DNA of 64,000 nt. Origin: Myxococcus stipitatus DSM 14675. Its GTDB lineage: Bacteria; Myxococcota; Myxococcia; Myxococcales; Myxococcaceae. Made by a program: the position numbers and the translations under genes. Position 1 is the first letter of the stretch, and each line of letters opens with the position of its first letter. Below the pieces are notes generated by a model. It made no database searches. It was not told the origin of the DNA and was given only the letters and a program-made list of their open reading frames with translations. This document shows positions 45,367 through 54,391 of the stretch, piece by piece. Location of the stretch: assembly GCF_000331735.1 (NCBI RefSeq), contig NC_020126.1, positions 6,571,001-6,635,000 of the forward strand, written 5' to 3'.

Positions 45367-45405
45367 CGAGGGCCCTGCCTCCGAGAGGAGACCAGGGCCC
45401 TCGTC
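45367..45405. terminator. Bidirectional hairpin between the barrel gene and secF
   Basis: ACGAGGGCCCTG (45367-45378) pairs perfectly with CAGGGCCCTCGT (45394-45405), a 12-bp stem between converging genes. Confidence 0.85.
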
Positions 45406-45448
45406 CGTGGCCTGCGCCCCGTTGGAGGGGGCGCAGGACGAGTCATGA

Positions 45449-46609
45449 CTACGCCGGCTTCGGCATCTCGTCGCGGTGACGGGCTTCCTTCGCCGCGGCA
45501 CGCTCGTCCAGCCAGATGGTCAGCGGGCTGGCGATGTACACGGAGGAGTACGTGCCCACGAGGATGCCCACCAGCATGGCCATGGCGAAGTCGAAGATCT
45601 CGCCGACGCCGAAGATGAGCAGACCGATGAGCGACAGCGCCGTGGTGCCGGACGTGAGGATGGTGCGGCCCAGGGTGTCGTTGATGGCGATGTTGATGAC
45701 CTCCGCCAGCGGCTTGCCCTTGAACTTGGCCATGTCCTCGCGGATGCGGTCGTAGATGACGATGGTGTCGTTCACCGAGTAGCCGACGATGGTCAGCAGC
45801 GCGGCGATGGCCGTCAGGCCGAACTCCCGGCGGCTCACCAGGTAGTAGCCGGCCACCATGATGACGTCGTGAATCATGGCGAGCAGCGCGCCCGGGCCGA
45901 ACTTGAAGTCGAACCGGAACGCCACGTAGATGAGGATGGCCACCATCGAGTACAGCAGCGCCATGATGCCGCGGTTGCGCAGCTGCTTGCCGACCTGCGG
46001 ACCGACGTAGTCCACGCGCCGCTGCTCGAAGTCCGGCTTCTCCAGCCCCGCGCCCAGCGCCGAGTACACCTTGTCCGCCATGCCGCTAGCGACGACCTGG
46101 TAGTCGGTGCCCGCGCCGGCCTGGCTCTCGCCGAGGACACGGACCTCCTGCACGCCGGTGCCGGAGTCCTCCACGGCCTTCTTGATGGTCTCCGCCGCCA
46201 TGGGCGTGGCCGAGCGGAAGTTGATGATGCCGTTGGCCAGGTCCGCGTAGACGTTGCGCATGGAGCCCAACGCCTCGATGGCCTTCTTCGCCTTCTCGGC
46301 ATTCTCCTCGGTGAGCTGCGTGACGCCGCCCATGCGCAGGAGGAACGCGTTCTCGTCCGCGCTGCCGATGTTCTGCACGCTCACGTCGTGCAGGCCACCC
46401 TTCTGGGCGCGCTCGCGCACGTCGGCCGCGCTGATGGAGTGATTGAACTTCAGCTCCACCACGGTGCCACCGGCGAAGTCCACGCCGTAGTTGAACCCCA
46501 CCGTCGCGATTCCCACCAGGATGGCCAGGTTCACGAGCGTGGAGATGAACACGGCGGGCTTGCGCTTGCCGATGAAGTCGATGTTCGTCTTGTTCTTGAG
46601 GATCTGCAT
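45449..46609 (-). CDS. secF: Protein translocase subunit SecF
   Basis: 386 residues. The N-terminal TM helix, the FNYGVDFAGGTVVELKF motif (about 40-57), and a five-helix C-terminal membrane domain with VGYSVNDTIVIYDRIRE and TILTSGTTALSLIG identify SecF. With SecD it uses the proton gradient to help release exported proteins from SecYEG. The C-terminus extends to a Lys/Glu/Arg-rich tail. It follows secD by 24 bases on the minus strand. Confidence 0.94.
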   Translation of the reverse strand: MQILKNKTNIDFIGKRKPAVFISTLVNLAILVGIATVGFNYGVDFAGGTVVELKFNHSISAADVRERAQKGGLHDVSVQNIGSADENAFLLRMGGVTQLTEENAEKAKKAIEALGSMRNVYADLANGIINFRSATPMAAETIKKAVEDSGTGVQEVRVLGESQAGAGTDYQVVASGMADKVYSALGAGLEKPDFEQRRVDYVGPQVGKQLRNRGIMALLYSMVAILIYVAFRFDFKFGPGALLAMIHDVIMVAGYYLVSRREFGLTAIAALLTIVGYSVNDTIVIYDRIREDMAKFKGKPLAEVINIAINDTLGRTILTSGTTALSLIGLLIFGVGEIFDFAMAMLVGILVGTYSSVYIASPLTIWLDERAAAKEARHRDEMPKPA

Positions 46610-46633
46610 GGCAGTTTCCCGTGCTCCCGCCGG

Positions 46634-48406
46634 TTAGACCGACACCGTCTGCGCGTTCTTGCCGTGGACGAAGTAGGTCATGATGACGCGGGTCACCACG
46701 ATGGACGTGAACAGCGAAGCCAGAAGGCCGACGATGAGCGTGGTGGCGAAGCCGCGAACCGGCCCTGTGCCCGTGAAGAACAGGATGAAGCCGGCGATGA
46801 GCGCCGTCACGTGCGCGTCGAAGATGGTCCAGAAGGCTCGGTCATAACCCTGGTCCACCGCCGCCTTGGCGGACTTGCCATGGCTCAGCTCCTCGCGGAT
46901 GCGCTCGTTGATGAGCACGTTCGCATCCACCGCGATTCCGAGCGTCAGCACGAACCCCGCGATGCCAGGCAGCGTGAGCGTGGCGTTGAAGAACGCCAAC
47001 CCCGCCAGGATGAGCAGACCGTTCAACAGCAGCGCGATGTCCGCGATGAGGCCCGCCTTGCGGTAGTAGAGCGCCATGAAGAGGACGACCAGGCCCAGGC
47101 CCACCAGCGCCGACAGGCTGCCCTTCTTGATGAGCTCGTCACCCAGGCTCGCGCCCACCTGACGAATCTCGCCCACCGTCACCGGCGCGGGCAGCGCGCC
47201 CGCCTTGAGCACCAGCGCCAGCGTCTGCGCCTCGCCCAGCCACTCGTCACGGGTGCGAGCACCCATGCGGCCCATGGTGATGCGGGCCCGACCGCCGCCA
47301 ATCTTCTCGTTGATGTTGGGAGCGGTGTGGACGTTGTCGTCCAGCACGATGGCCATGCGACGGCCCACGCCCGCCTCGGTCAGCTTCTCGAACTCGCGAG
47401 CGCCGGCCGGGTCGAAGGAGATGTTCACCTCCGGCTCGTTCATCTGGTTCACGGACGCGTCCGCGCCCGACAGGCTCTCACCCGTCAGCGGAACCGCCTT
47501 GTCCAGGAGGTACGTGCGGTAGGAGGAGCACTCGTTCTTCTTCATCGGGTTGGCGATGCACTCGGTGACGACCTGGCGGTTCTCCGGAACCTTGTCCTTG
47601 GTGTACGCGAGCAGCGCCTCACGCGACGGGCTCTGCAGCTGCGCGAATCCACCCTCGTCCGTCAGCGTGATCTCGCTGCCCGCGGGGGCCGGGTTCGCCT
47701 GGAGCATCTGCGCGAAGAACTGCGGGTTGGTGTCGTCCACCATCCGGAACTCGAGCTGGGCGGTGGTGCCCACCAGCTCCTTGGCCTGCTCCGGGTTGCT
47801 GCGACCGGGCAGCGAAATCTGGATGGAGTCGGTGCCGAGCTTGCGCACGTCCACTTCGGCCACGCCCCACTTGTCGATGCGGCGGCGGATGACGAGCATC
47901 GCCTGGTCCACCGCTTCCTCACGGAAGCGATTCACCTGGCTCTCGTCGGGGGCCAGCACCAGCGTGTCGCCGGAGCGGCTGATCCGCTTGAAGTCCCCGA
48001 AGGTGCTCAGGACGTCCTTCTCGATGGCGTCCATGGTCGCCGGGTCCTTCGCCTTCAAGGTGAGCTGGAGCTTCTCTGGATCCGTCTCCGCCGTGACCTC
48101 GCCGAGCTTCTTGTCGGCGACGTACGTGGCGATCTGCTGGCCGCGGCGCTCGGTCCGCTTCTGGAGCGCCGTCTTCGTGTCCACGCGCATCACCATGTGG
48201 ATACCACCCTGAAGGTCCAGCCCCAGATTGAGGCGGTACTTCGCGGGAGGTGCCCACTTCGGCAGCCGCTCTTGCAGCAGCACCAGGTTGTTGCGCTGGT
48301 CACGGTCCATGACCACCAGCGAGTAGTACGACGGAATCAGGAACCAGATGGTCCCCAGCGTCACCGCGACAATCATTCCAAACTTCCACCACCAGCCGCG
48401 GTCCAT
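46634..48406 (-). CDS. secD: Protein translocase subunit SecD
   Basis: 590 residues. LGLDLQGGIHMVMRVD near residue 62, the P1-type periplasmic domain, and the C-terminal helices with TLPGIAGFVLTLGIAVDANVLI (split here) and RAFWTIFDAHVTALIAG are the SecD hallmarks. The start ATG overlaps the yajC stop by one base (TAATG). SecD, SecF and YajC form the accessory complex of the Sec translocon. Confidence 0.94.
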   Translation of the reverse strand: MDRGWWWKFGMIVAVTLGTIWFLIPSYYSLVVMDRDQRNNLVLLQERLPKWAPPAKYRLNLGLDLQGGIHMVMRVDTKTALQKRTERRGQQIATYVADKKLGEVTAETDPEKLQLTLKAKDPATMDAIEKDVLSTFGDFKRISRSGDTLVLAPDESQVNRFREEAVDQAMLVIRRRIDKWGVAEVDVRKLGTDSIQISLPGRSNPEQAKELVGTTAQLEFRMVDDTNPQFFAQMLQANPAPAGSEITLTDEGGFAQLQSPSREALLAYTKDKVPENRQVVTECIANPMKKNECSSYRTYLLDKAVPLTGESLSGADASVNQMNEPEVNISFDPAGAREFEKLTEAGVGRRMAIVLDDNVHTAPNINEKIGGGRARITMGRMGARTRDEWLGEAQTLALVLKAGALPAPVTVGEIRQVGASLGDELIKKGSLSALVGLGLVVLFMALYYRKAGLIADIALLLNGLLILAGLAFFNATLTLPGIAGFVLTLGIAVDANVLINERIREELSHGKSAKAAVDQGYDRAFWTIFDAHVTALIAGFILFFTGTGPVRGFATTLIVGLLASLFTSIVVTRVIMTYFVHGKNAQTVSV

Positions 48407-48771
48407 TACTTCTCCTCCTTCTTCTTCTCTTCCTTCTTCTCCTCCGAGGTCGCGGTCGCAGCGCCCTCGGCCACCGTGCCCTTGGCACTGATGGAGGTCT
48501 TCAGGACGCGAATGCGCACGCCGCTGGCGATCTCCAGCGTCACCGTCCGCTCGTCGACCAGGTGGATCTTCCCGAGCATGCCGCCCGTGGTGACCACCTC
48601 ATCGCCCTTCTTGAGCGAAGCGAGCAGCGTGCGGTGCTCCTTCATCTGCTTTTGCTGGGGGCGGATCATGACGAAGTACATGATCGCCACCAGGCCCACG
48701 AGCAGGACCAGGGTGTTCAGCGGGCTCGACCCGCCCCCGGCCTGCGCCAGCATCAAAAAGCTCTCAGCCAC
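48406..48771 (-). CDS. yajC: Preprotein translocase accessory subunit YajC
   Basis: 121 residues with a GTG start at 48771. One TM helix (about 18-37) is followed by FVMIRPQQKQMKEHR and SLKKGDEVVTTGGMLGKI, the YajC signature. The C-terminus is a Lys/Glu run (KKEEKKKEEK). It heads the yajC-secD-secF unit, with overlapping stop and start to secD. Confidence 0.92.
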   Translation of the reverse strand: MAESFLMLAQAGGGSSPLNTLVLLVGLVAIMYFVMIRPQQKQMKEHRTLLASLKKGDEVVTTGGMLGKIHLVDERTVTLEIASGVRIRVLKTSISAKGTVAEGAATATSEEKKEEKKKEEK

Positions 48772-48844
48772 GGACTGCCTCGTCGGTTGTGGAAGGCTTG
48801 GGATGGGGGACCCCCCACACTATCCAAGGAACCCATCCTGAAAG

Positions 48845-48870
48845 GGGGGCCGTCTTAGCAAGGGGCCCCC
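48845..48870 (-). terminator. Hairpin terminator after tgt
   Basis: GGGGGCC (48845-48851) pairs with GGCCCCC (48864-48870) across a 12-base loop in the gap between tgt and yajC. A further repeat, GGATGGG/CCCATCC (48801-48807 and 48832-48838), lies beyond it. Confidence 0.6.
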
Positions 48871-48915
48871 ATGTGAGCAAGCGAACGCGGGAACCCCGAC
48901 ATCCCAACTGGCCGC

Positions 48916-50130
48916 TCAGCGGCCACGGGTCCGCTCGGCCTCCTGGGCCCGCGCCCGCTCCCGGAACTCCCGGGCGAAGGCGGCGAACCGGTCCTCCGCG
49001 ATGGCGCGGCGCACGTCCGCCATCAACCCCAGGAAGTAGTGGAGGTTGTGCAGCGTGTTGAGGCGCATGGCGAGGATCTCCCCCGCCGCGAAGAGGTGCC
49101 GGAGGTAGGCCCGGCTGAAGTTGCGGCAGGTGTAGCAGGAGCACGCCGGGTCCACCGGCCGGGGATCCTTGGCGAACGCCGCGTTGCGGATGGTGAGCTT
49201 GCCCTCCGAGGTGAAGAGCAATCCGTTGCGTGCGCAACGGGTGGGCAGCACGCAATCGAACATGTCCACCCCGTGCTCCACGCAGGTGACCAGGTCCACC
49301 GGGGTGCCCACGCCCATGAGGTACCGGGGCTTGTCCCGGGGAAGGAGCGGCGCGGAGTAGGCCACGCCCGCATGCATGGCCTCGGGGACCTCGCCCACCG
49401 AGTAGCCGCCCAGCGCGTAGCCGGGCAGGTCCACCGCGCACACCTCCTCGGCGTGGCGCTTGCGGAGGTCCTCGTGCAGGCCGCCCTGGACGATGCCGAA
49501 GAGCGACGAGCGCTCCCGGCCCCACGCCTTGACGCACCGGTGCAGCCAGCGCGTGGTCCGGTCCAGGGACTTCTCCAGGTAGGAGCGCTCCGACATGGAG
49601 GGCGGGCACTCGTCGAAGGCCATGATGACGTCGGCGCCGAGCGTCTCCTGGATCTCGATGGAGCGCTCGGGGGTCAGGAAGTGACGCGCGCCGTCGAGGT
49701 GGGATTGGAAGGCGGCGCCCTCCTCGGTGATCTTGCGCTTCTCCGACAGGCTGAAGACCTGGAAGCCACCGCTGTCGGTGAGCATGGGCCGGTTCCAGGA
49801 GACGAACTGGTGCAGGCCGCCCATCTCCCCCACCAGCGCTTCGCCGGGGCGGAGCATGAGGTGGTAGGTGTTGCCCAGGATGATCTGCGCGTCGAGGTTG
49901 ACCAGGTCATCCGGGCCCACGCCCTTGACGCTGCCCACCGTGCCCACGGGCATGAAGATGGGGGTCTCCACCGGGCCGTGGGGGGTGTGCAGCCGGCCGC
50001 GTCGGGCCTTGGTTCCGGAGGCGTCCTCGTGGAGCAGCTCGAAGCGCACCAGCCCTGGCGCCACCCGCGTGTCGCCCTTCTCGCGCGAAGGCTTGCTCGT
50101 CCCTGCGTCCTGCTCACCCATGGCACTCAC
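48916..50130 (-). CDS. tgt: Queuine tRNA-ribosyltransferase (TGT)
   Basis: 404 residues; the GTG at 50130 overlaps the queA stop and an ATG at 50121 is a second choice. The nucleophile and binding motifs TDSGGFQVFSL and GVDMFDCVLPTR, and the zinc site CSCYTCRNFSRAYLRHL, are all present. TGT swaps guanine for the 7-aminomethyl-7-deazaguanine precursor in the wobble position of His, Asp, Asn and Tyr tRNAs. QueA, the next step, is encoded directly upstream, so the two form a queuosine unit. Confidence 0.95.
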   Translation of the reverse strand: MSAMGEQDAGTSKPSREKGDTRVAPGLVRFELLHEDASGTKARRGRLHTPHGPVETPIFMPVGTVGSVKGVGPDDLVNLDAQIILGNTYHLMLRPGEALVGEMGGLHQFVSWNRPMLTDSGGFQVFSLSEKRKITEEGAAFQSHLDGARHFLTPERSIEIQETLGADVIMAFDECPPSMSERSYLEKSLDRTTRWLHRCVKAWGRERSSLFGIVQGGLHEDLRKRHAEEVCAVDLPGYALGGYSVGEVPEAMHAGVAYSAPLLPRDKPRYLMGVGTPVDLVTCVEHGVDMFDCVLPTRCARNGLLFTSEGKLTIRNAAFAKDPRPVDPACSCYTCRNFSRAYLRHLFAAGEILAMRLNTLHNLHYFLGLMADVRRAIAEDRFAAFAREFRERARAQEAERTRGR

Positions 50131-51239
50131 TCCGACACCAGCATGGCGTCGCCGTAGCTGAAGAATCGATACCCGTCCCGCACCGCCTCCGCGTACGCGG
50201 CCAGCGTCCGCTCGCGCCCCAACAGCGCGCTGACGAGCACCACGAGCGTGGAGCGCGGCAGGTGGAAGTTCGTCAGGAGCGCGTCCACCTGGCGGAAGGT
50301 GAAGCCCGGGCGGATGAAGAGCGTCGTCTCGCCGGGTCCCTCGCGCAGTCTCCCCGTCGTCGGGTCCGTGGCGGACTCCAGCGTGCGCACCACGGTGGTG
50401 CCCACGGCGACGACGCGTCGGCCCTCGGCTCGCGCCGCGTTCACCTCGCGCGCGGTGGCCTCCGGCACGGTGAAGCGCTCGGGGTGCATGTGGTGCTTGT
50501 CCAGGTCGTCCTCGCGCACCGGCAGGAAGGTCCCCGGCCCCACGTCCAGCGTCACCAGCACCCGCCGCACGCCCCGAGCCTCGAGCGCCGCGAGCATCTC
50601 CTGGGTGAAGTGCAGCCCCGCGGTGGGCGCGGCCACGGCCCCGGACGCCCGCGCGTACACAGTCTGGTAGCGCTCGGCGTCGGCCGCGTCGGGCTCGCGG
50701 GTGATGTACGGGGGCAGTGGCAGCTTGCCCGCGGCATCCAGGAGCGCGGCCAGCGAGGCCCCCGGCGGCGCATGGAAGCGCACGCGGTACTCCCCTCCTC
50801 CGAGCACCTCGAGGACCTCTGCCTCCAGCCCGCCAGCGAACGTCAGGCGTTGGGTGGGCTTGAGGCCCTTGGAGGCCTGGCCCAGGCAGAGCCAGTCAAG
50901 CGTCTCGGGGGCACCCTCGAGCGCGGCCGAGGTCAGCGTGGAGGCCGCGGGCCGCACGACGAGCAGCTCCACGCGGCCGCCGGTGCCCGATTTCTGTCCC
51001 AGCAGACGCGCGGGGATGACGCGCGCGTCGTTGAGGACGAGGAGGTCACCAGGGCGAAGCAGTTCCATCACGTCCGAGAATCGCCGGTGGCTCACGTCGC
51101 CGGAGGAGCGGCGAACGTGCATCAGCCGAGAGGCATCCCGCTGAGCCAGCGGTGCCTGGGCGATTTGGGACTCAGGAAGCTCGAAGTCGTAGTCAGAGAG
51201 GCGGGACGACACGGGGGAGGCGCTTGTAGCAGCCCCCAT
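50127..51239 (-). CDS. queA: S-adenosylmethionine:tRNA ribosyltransferase-isomerase
   Basis: 370 residues. YDFELPESQIAQAPL near the N-terminus, LLVLNDARVIPARL, GAVAAPTAGLHFT and VTLDVGPGTFLPV are the QueA markers. The enzyme transfers ribose from SAM to the modified base to form epoxyqueuosine in tRNA. Its stop overlaps the tgt start (GTGA). The start context is weak; the ATG at 51239 is the first in frame and fits the family's length (350-370). Confidence 0.94.
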   Translation of the reverse strand: MGAATSASPVSSRLSDYDFELPESQIAQAPLAQRDASRLMHVRRSSGDVSHRRFSDVMELLRPGDLLVLNDARVIPARLLGQKSGTGGRVELLVVRPAASTLTSAALEGAPETLDWLCLGQASKGLKPTQRLTFAGGLEAEVLEVLGGGEYRVRFHAPPGASLAALLDAAGKLPLPPYITREPDAADAERYQTVYARASGAVAAPTAGLHFTQEMLAALEARGVRRVLVTLDVGPGTFLPVREDDLDKHHMHPERFTVPEATAREVNAARAEGRRVVAVGTTVVRTLESATDPTTGRLREGPGETTLFIRPGFTFRQVDALLTNFHLPRSTLVVLVSALLGRERTLAAYAEAVRDGYRFFSYGDAMLVSE

Positions 51240-51272
51240 GGCGCCGCGGAAAGCACGCCGACACGGGGGACG

Positions 51273-52385
51273 TCAGTAGAGCTGCTGCAGCTCGGCCCCG
51301 GGGTAGTAGTGGGTGAGGATATCCACGTACCCCTTGCCCTTGTCGGCGAGCGCCTTGGCGCCCCACTGGCAGAGCCCGGCCCCGTGGCCATAGCCGCGTC
51401 CGGTGAACATGTAGCCGTGCTCGACCCGCTCCACCTCGAAATCGAGGCTCTTGAGGCGCGTGTAGCCAAGCCGGCGGCGAAGCTCCACGCCGTCCAGCGA
51501 GCTGCCGTCGCCCATCGTGACGCGGGTGACGCGGCGGGTGGACGTGCGTGCCGTCACCTTCATGCCCTGGGCGGGCCGCTTGAGGGCGGACTTGATTTCA
51601 GCGTCGGACATGGAGGCGGACCAGCGGCTCGCGGGCAGGCGTCCGCAGGGGCAGTCGACGGGCTGGAGGTACGGCAGGTCTCGGTGGAGGGCGTCCTGGC
51701 CGGACTCGGTGCGCCCGCCACAGGAGGCGTGGAAGTACGCCTCGATGGGTGCGAGCTCGTAGGTGAGCACCAGGCCCCGGGTGGCATCGACGGCCGTGCG
51801 GGTCCGAGGGTCCTCGCGATTGACGCCGCCGTACACCTGGTGGAGCACGCTGCTGCCCAGATGAAACGCGTTGCTGTAGCTCTCCAGTTTCTTCTGGAGG
51901 GCATACGTCCGCGCGGCGACCGCCTGGGCCTTGAGGGCCTCGAGCGGGAAGGACACGGGCATCTCGCTGCCGAGCACCGCGGCGAGGTAGTCCTCCAGGG
52001 GAATGACGTTGATGAGCTGGAGCCCCTCGCGAAGCGGGCGCACGACGACATCGCCGCGCACCTGGGTGCCGCCGGCCTTGATGGGCTGCTCTCCGGGGCT
52101 GCTGCCCGCGTCCTCGGTGGAGCTCAGGCCCGCGCGGAAGCGCACGGAGTCTCCGAGCACCGGCGCGCCGTTGACCTCGAGCTTGCCCGCCTTGCGACGG
52201 ACGACGGCGACATCGGAGGGGATGGCGACGAAGGTGGCCTCTTCGCTGTCCGCACCGAAGCCAAGCCCTCGCCCGCTGATGCGCACCTCTCCGCCCGTGT
52301 CCTCGATGGCGATGCGCAGGGTCTCCACCGCGAGCGAGCGCGGGGCGGCGAGCAGCAACAGGAGGAGTGCAACAGGTCGCAACAT
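51273..52385 (-). CDS. SpoIID/LytB-domain protein
   Basis: 370 residues from the ATG at 52385, which begins a signal peptide (LRPVALLLLLLAAPRSLA). VIPLEDYLAAVLGSEMPVSFP and ALKAQAVAARTYALQ (about 135-175), then YFHASCGGRTE and the C-terminal GRGYGHGAGLCQWGA, match the SpoIID domain, a lytic transglycosylase that trims denuded glycan strands in Bacillus engulfment. In Gram-negative bacteria the role is likely cell-wall remodelling or division; here it could also matter for myxospore formation, which is inference. The gene diverges from the next with about 50 bases between. Confidence 0.88.
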   Translation of the reverse strand: MLRPVALLLLLLAAPRSLAVETLRIAIEDTGGEVRISGRGLGFGADSEEATFVAIPSDVAVVRRKAGKLEVNGAPVLGDSVRFRAGLSSTEDAGSSPGEQPIKAGGTQVRGDVVVRPLREGLQLINVIPLEDYLAAVLGSEMPVSFPLEALKAQAVAARTYALQKKLESYSNAFHLGSSVLHQVYGGVNREDPRTRTAVDATRGLVLTYELAPIEAYFHASCGGRTESGQDALHRDLPYLQPVDCPCGRLPASRWSASMSDAEIKSALKRPAQGMKVTARTSTRRVTRVTMGDGSSLDGVELRRRLGYTRLKSLDFEVERVEHGYMFTGRGYGHGAGLCQWGAKALADKGKGYVDILTHYYPGAELQQLY

Positions 52386-52436
52386 GGCCTGGGAGTGTAG
52401 AAGCGTGCGCACGTGCCTCAAGAAAACGGCCGAAGG

Positions 52437-53012
52437 ATGGGCGAGGATGCATTGCCCGTGACACCTTCCGAGCCTCCCCCGTCCCGTCTCCCCCCGTCGG
52501 CGTTTGTCGTGGCCCTCCGCGAGCTGGAGCCCCGAGCCGCCGCCCTGCTGACCCGGCGGCTGGTGGCGGGTGACTCCCTGGAGGGCTGTGCTCGCTTCCT
52601 GGGTGTGTCGGAAGCCGCGCTCTCGGTCTCGCTGCTCCGAGCAGCCGTCGTCCTGGCGAGGAGTCTGACTCCCACGGCCAGAGAACCCGCCGAGGGCGAA
52701 GAGGAAGCAGCGTGGGCCAGGATGCTCACCGCGGCGCTGGAGCGGGAGGAGGCCCCCGTCCCCACGGGCCTGGTGCCGGTGGTGGACGTCTGTCGTCGCC
52801 TTCGCGCGGTAAGCGGCGAGGTGGCCACGGGTCTGGAGTCCGCGACGCAGGAGGAACTGGCCTCGCCGCGGCGGCGTCGCGAGGACTGGATGCGGCGGCT
52901 CGCGGTCGCGGCCCTGCTGGCACTGACGGCCTATCTCTATCTGTCGCGCCCCCAGGAGCCGTCGCGGCTCCCACCTCCCCCACCCCGGCAGTCACCGCCC
53001 GACGCGGGCTGA
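52437..53012 (+). CDS. Membrane-anchored protein of unknown function
   Basis: 191 residues from the ATG at 52437 or 199 from the GTG at 52413; the signals do not decide. Residues about 20-90 are helical and contain LLTRRLVAGDSLEGCARFLGVSEAAL, which resembles a helix-turn-helix like that of sigma region 4. One TM segment lies near the C-terminus (about 155-172) and a Pro-rich tail follows. It could be a membrane-tethered DNA-binding or sigma-like regulator. It diverges from the SpoIID-like gene, and another small envelope gene follows. Confidence 0.65.
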   Translation: MGEDALPVTPSEPPPSRLPPSAFVVALRELEPRAAALLTRRLVAGDSLEGCARFLGVSEAALSVSLLRAAVVLARSLTPTAREPAEGEEEAAWARMLTAALEREEAPVPTGLVPVVDVCRRLRAVSGEVATGLESATQEELASPRRRREDWMRRLAVAALLALTAYLYLSRPQEPSRLPPPPPRQSPPDAG

Positions 53013-53097
53013 GCCCTTCCGCGGTTGAGGGCCGCTGCTCAACACTCGGAGCCCCAGAGCCTGGACGCGAAGAGTCCGCAGCGCCTATGGGAAGACC

Positions 53098-53439
53098 ATG
53101 CGAGTCCTACCCGTCACCGTCGCGGTGCTCGTCATTGGACAGGGGCTGCTGGCTGGCTGCGCACGAAACCCGGCGGAGACACGCGTCGCTGGCGACGACG
53201 ACATGGCCATCGACGATGTCTCCGCGCGACTGGAGGAACAGCGAGCCCGTGCGGCCCAGGATGAGCTGGCCTGTGGCGACCGTTGCGACGTGGCGACCCA
53301 GACCTGCGAGGTGGCCGAGGAGCTGTGCGCGCTCGTGGACCGGAACCCGGACCGGGACGACCTGCCCCCTCGCTGCGCGCAAGGCCGGGAGCAGTGCTCC
53401 GACGCGCGGGACGGCTGTGCGAGCTGTCAGAACGGCTGA
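53098..53439 (+). CDS. Small Cys-rich lipoprotein
   Basis: 113 residues. LLAGC lipobox at Cys21, then an acidic helix (about 35-55) and a C-terminal cysteine-rich part with CGDRCDVATQTCEVAEELC and CAQGREQC-x6-CASC, giving eight mature Cys that probably form disulphides or bind metal. I know no family. It lies in a run of small envelope proteins on the plus strand with no visible coupling. Confidence 0.7.
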   Translation: MRVLPVTVAVLVIGQGLLAGCARNPAETRVAGDDDMAIDDVSARLEEQRARAAQDELACGDRCDVATQTCEVAEELCALVDRNPDRDDLPPRCAQGREQCSDARDGCASCQNG

Positions 53440-53458
53440 ACCTCCGCTCGGGTGCCCG

Positions 53459-53485
53459 GGTGAAACACCGGACGAAATGTTCACC
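53459..53485. other. Imperfect inverted repeat in the gap before the next gene
   Basis: GGTGAAACA (53459-53467) and TGTTCACC (53478-53485) form a hairpin with one bulged A, in the 141-base gap between the Cys-rich lipoprotein gene and the next. It could be a terminator or an operator. Confidence 0.3.
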
Positions 53486-53580
53486 TTCACCGGGAGGCCG
53501 AGAAGCAACGCAACCGGTGCGCGCGGGTACACGGCCGTGGTTAGATGGCGAGGCTGCAACCATCGTCGAGGAGCCGTGCC

Positions 53581-54333
53581 ATGTCCCGTCCCATTTCCAT
53601 GCTCGTGGCTGCCCTGTGGATCCTTCCGGGCGTCGCTGGAGCGGACGACGGGGGCGAGCTGACCCCCGAGAAGGTGGAGCACATCCGCCGGGACGAGGCC
53701 ACCGCCCTCCAGAAGGTGGATGACGAGTTCGGCAACCGCAAGTCCTCGGAGATGAGCAACGAGGAGCGGGGCCAGGCCATCCGCAAGACATCCGCCGCGA
53801 CCGCCGCCGTCCTGGAGAAGCACGGCGTCACCGCGAAGGAGTACGAGCGCTTCACGGCTCGGATGGGCCAGGAGGGCAATGAGCGGGCGAAGGCCGAGGG
53901 GCAGCGCCTGGACGAGCAGGCCAAGACGGCCAAGGCCCAACATGCCGCCGCCGCGGCGAAGGCTGCCGAAGAGAAGGAAGTCTCCATTCAGCAGGGCTTC
54001 GACGATGAGAACCCCGTCGAGCTGGAGTCCCTCGACGGCGACGCGCCCGTCGTCGAGATTGGCATTCCGGTCGAGGACTCGGAGGCCACGGGAGAAGAAG
54101 GTGGCACGGGTGGAGGCAGCGCGGCGGGAGGCAGCGAGGACGCGGAGGCGTCCGTGGGCGCGCAGGCCGCCGCGGGGGCGTCCGACAACGAAGTGCCCGT
54201 GGAGATCATGAGCGACACCGAGGTCGCTCAGCCCGCGGCGAAGCCCGCGCGCAAGGCCAGCGCGAAGGCCTCCAAGGCCGCGAAGGTGAAGAAGAAGGTC
54301 AGCAAGCGGAAGAGCACGCGTTCCGAGGACTGA
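53581..54333 (+). CDS. Secreted protein with histone H1-like C-terminal tail
   Basis: 250 residues from the ATG at 53581, which begins a signal peptide (cleavage near VAGA, residue 21). A helical, charged middle region (about 25-130, EKVEHIRRDEATALQKVDDE) leads to an acidic Gly/Ala-rich stretch, and the last 35 residues are Lys/Ala/Pro repeats (AAKPARKASAKASKAAKVKK), like histone H1 tails. The export signal and a DNA-binding-like tail are an odd pair. The function is unknown. A hairpin terminator follows. Confidence 0.75.
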   Translation: MSRPISMLVAALWILPGVAGADDGGELTPEKVEHIRRDEATALQKVDDEFGNRKSSEMSNEERGQAIRKTSAATAAVLEKHGVTAKEYERFTARMGQEGNERAKAEGQRLDEQAKTAKAQHAAAAAKAAEEKEVSIQQGFDDENPVELESLDGDAPVVEIGIPVEDSEATGEEGGTGGGSAAGGSEDAEASVGAQAAAGASDNEVPVEIMSDTEVAQPAAKPARKASAKASKAAKVKKKVSKRKSTRSED

Positions 54334-54346
54334 GCGCCGCGCACTC

Positions 54347-54377
54347 GACTCCCGGAGCACTCAGCGCACCGGGAGTC
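54347..54377. terminator. Hairpin between converging genes
   Basis: GACTCCCGG (54347-54355) pairs perfectly with CCGGGAGTC (54369-54377), a 9-bp stem between the H1-tail gene (plus) and the first KamA gene (minus). Confidence 0.75.
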
Positions 54378-54391
54378 AGCCGCAGGGAGGC

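Noticed and set aside
45476..48841. A 1,121-codon open frame on the plus strand
   Set aside because: It is opposite secF, secD and yajC, which are certain genes; the reading is a shadow of their codon bias.
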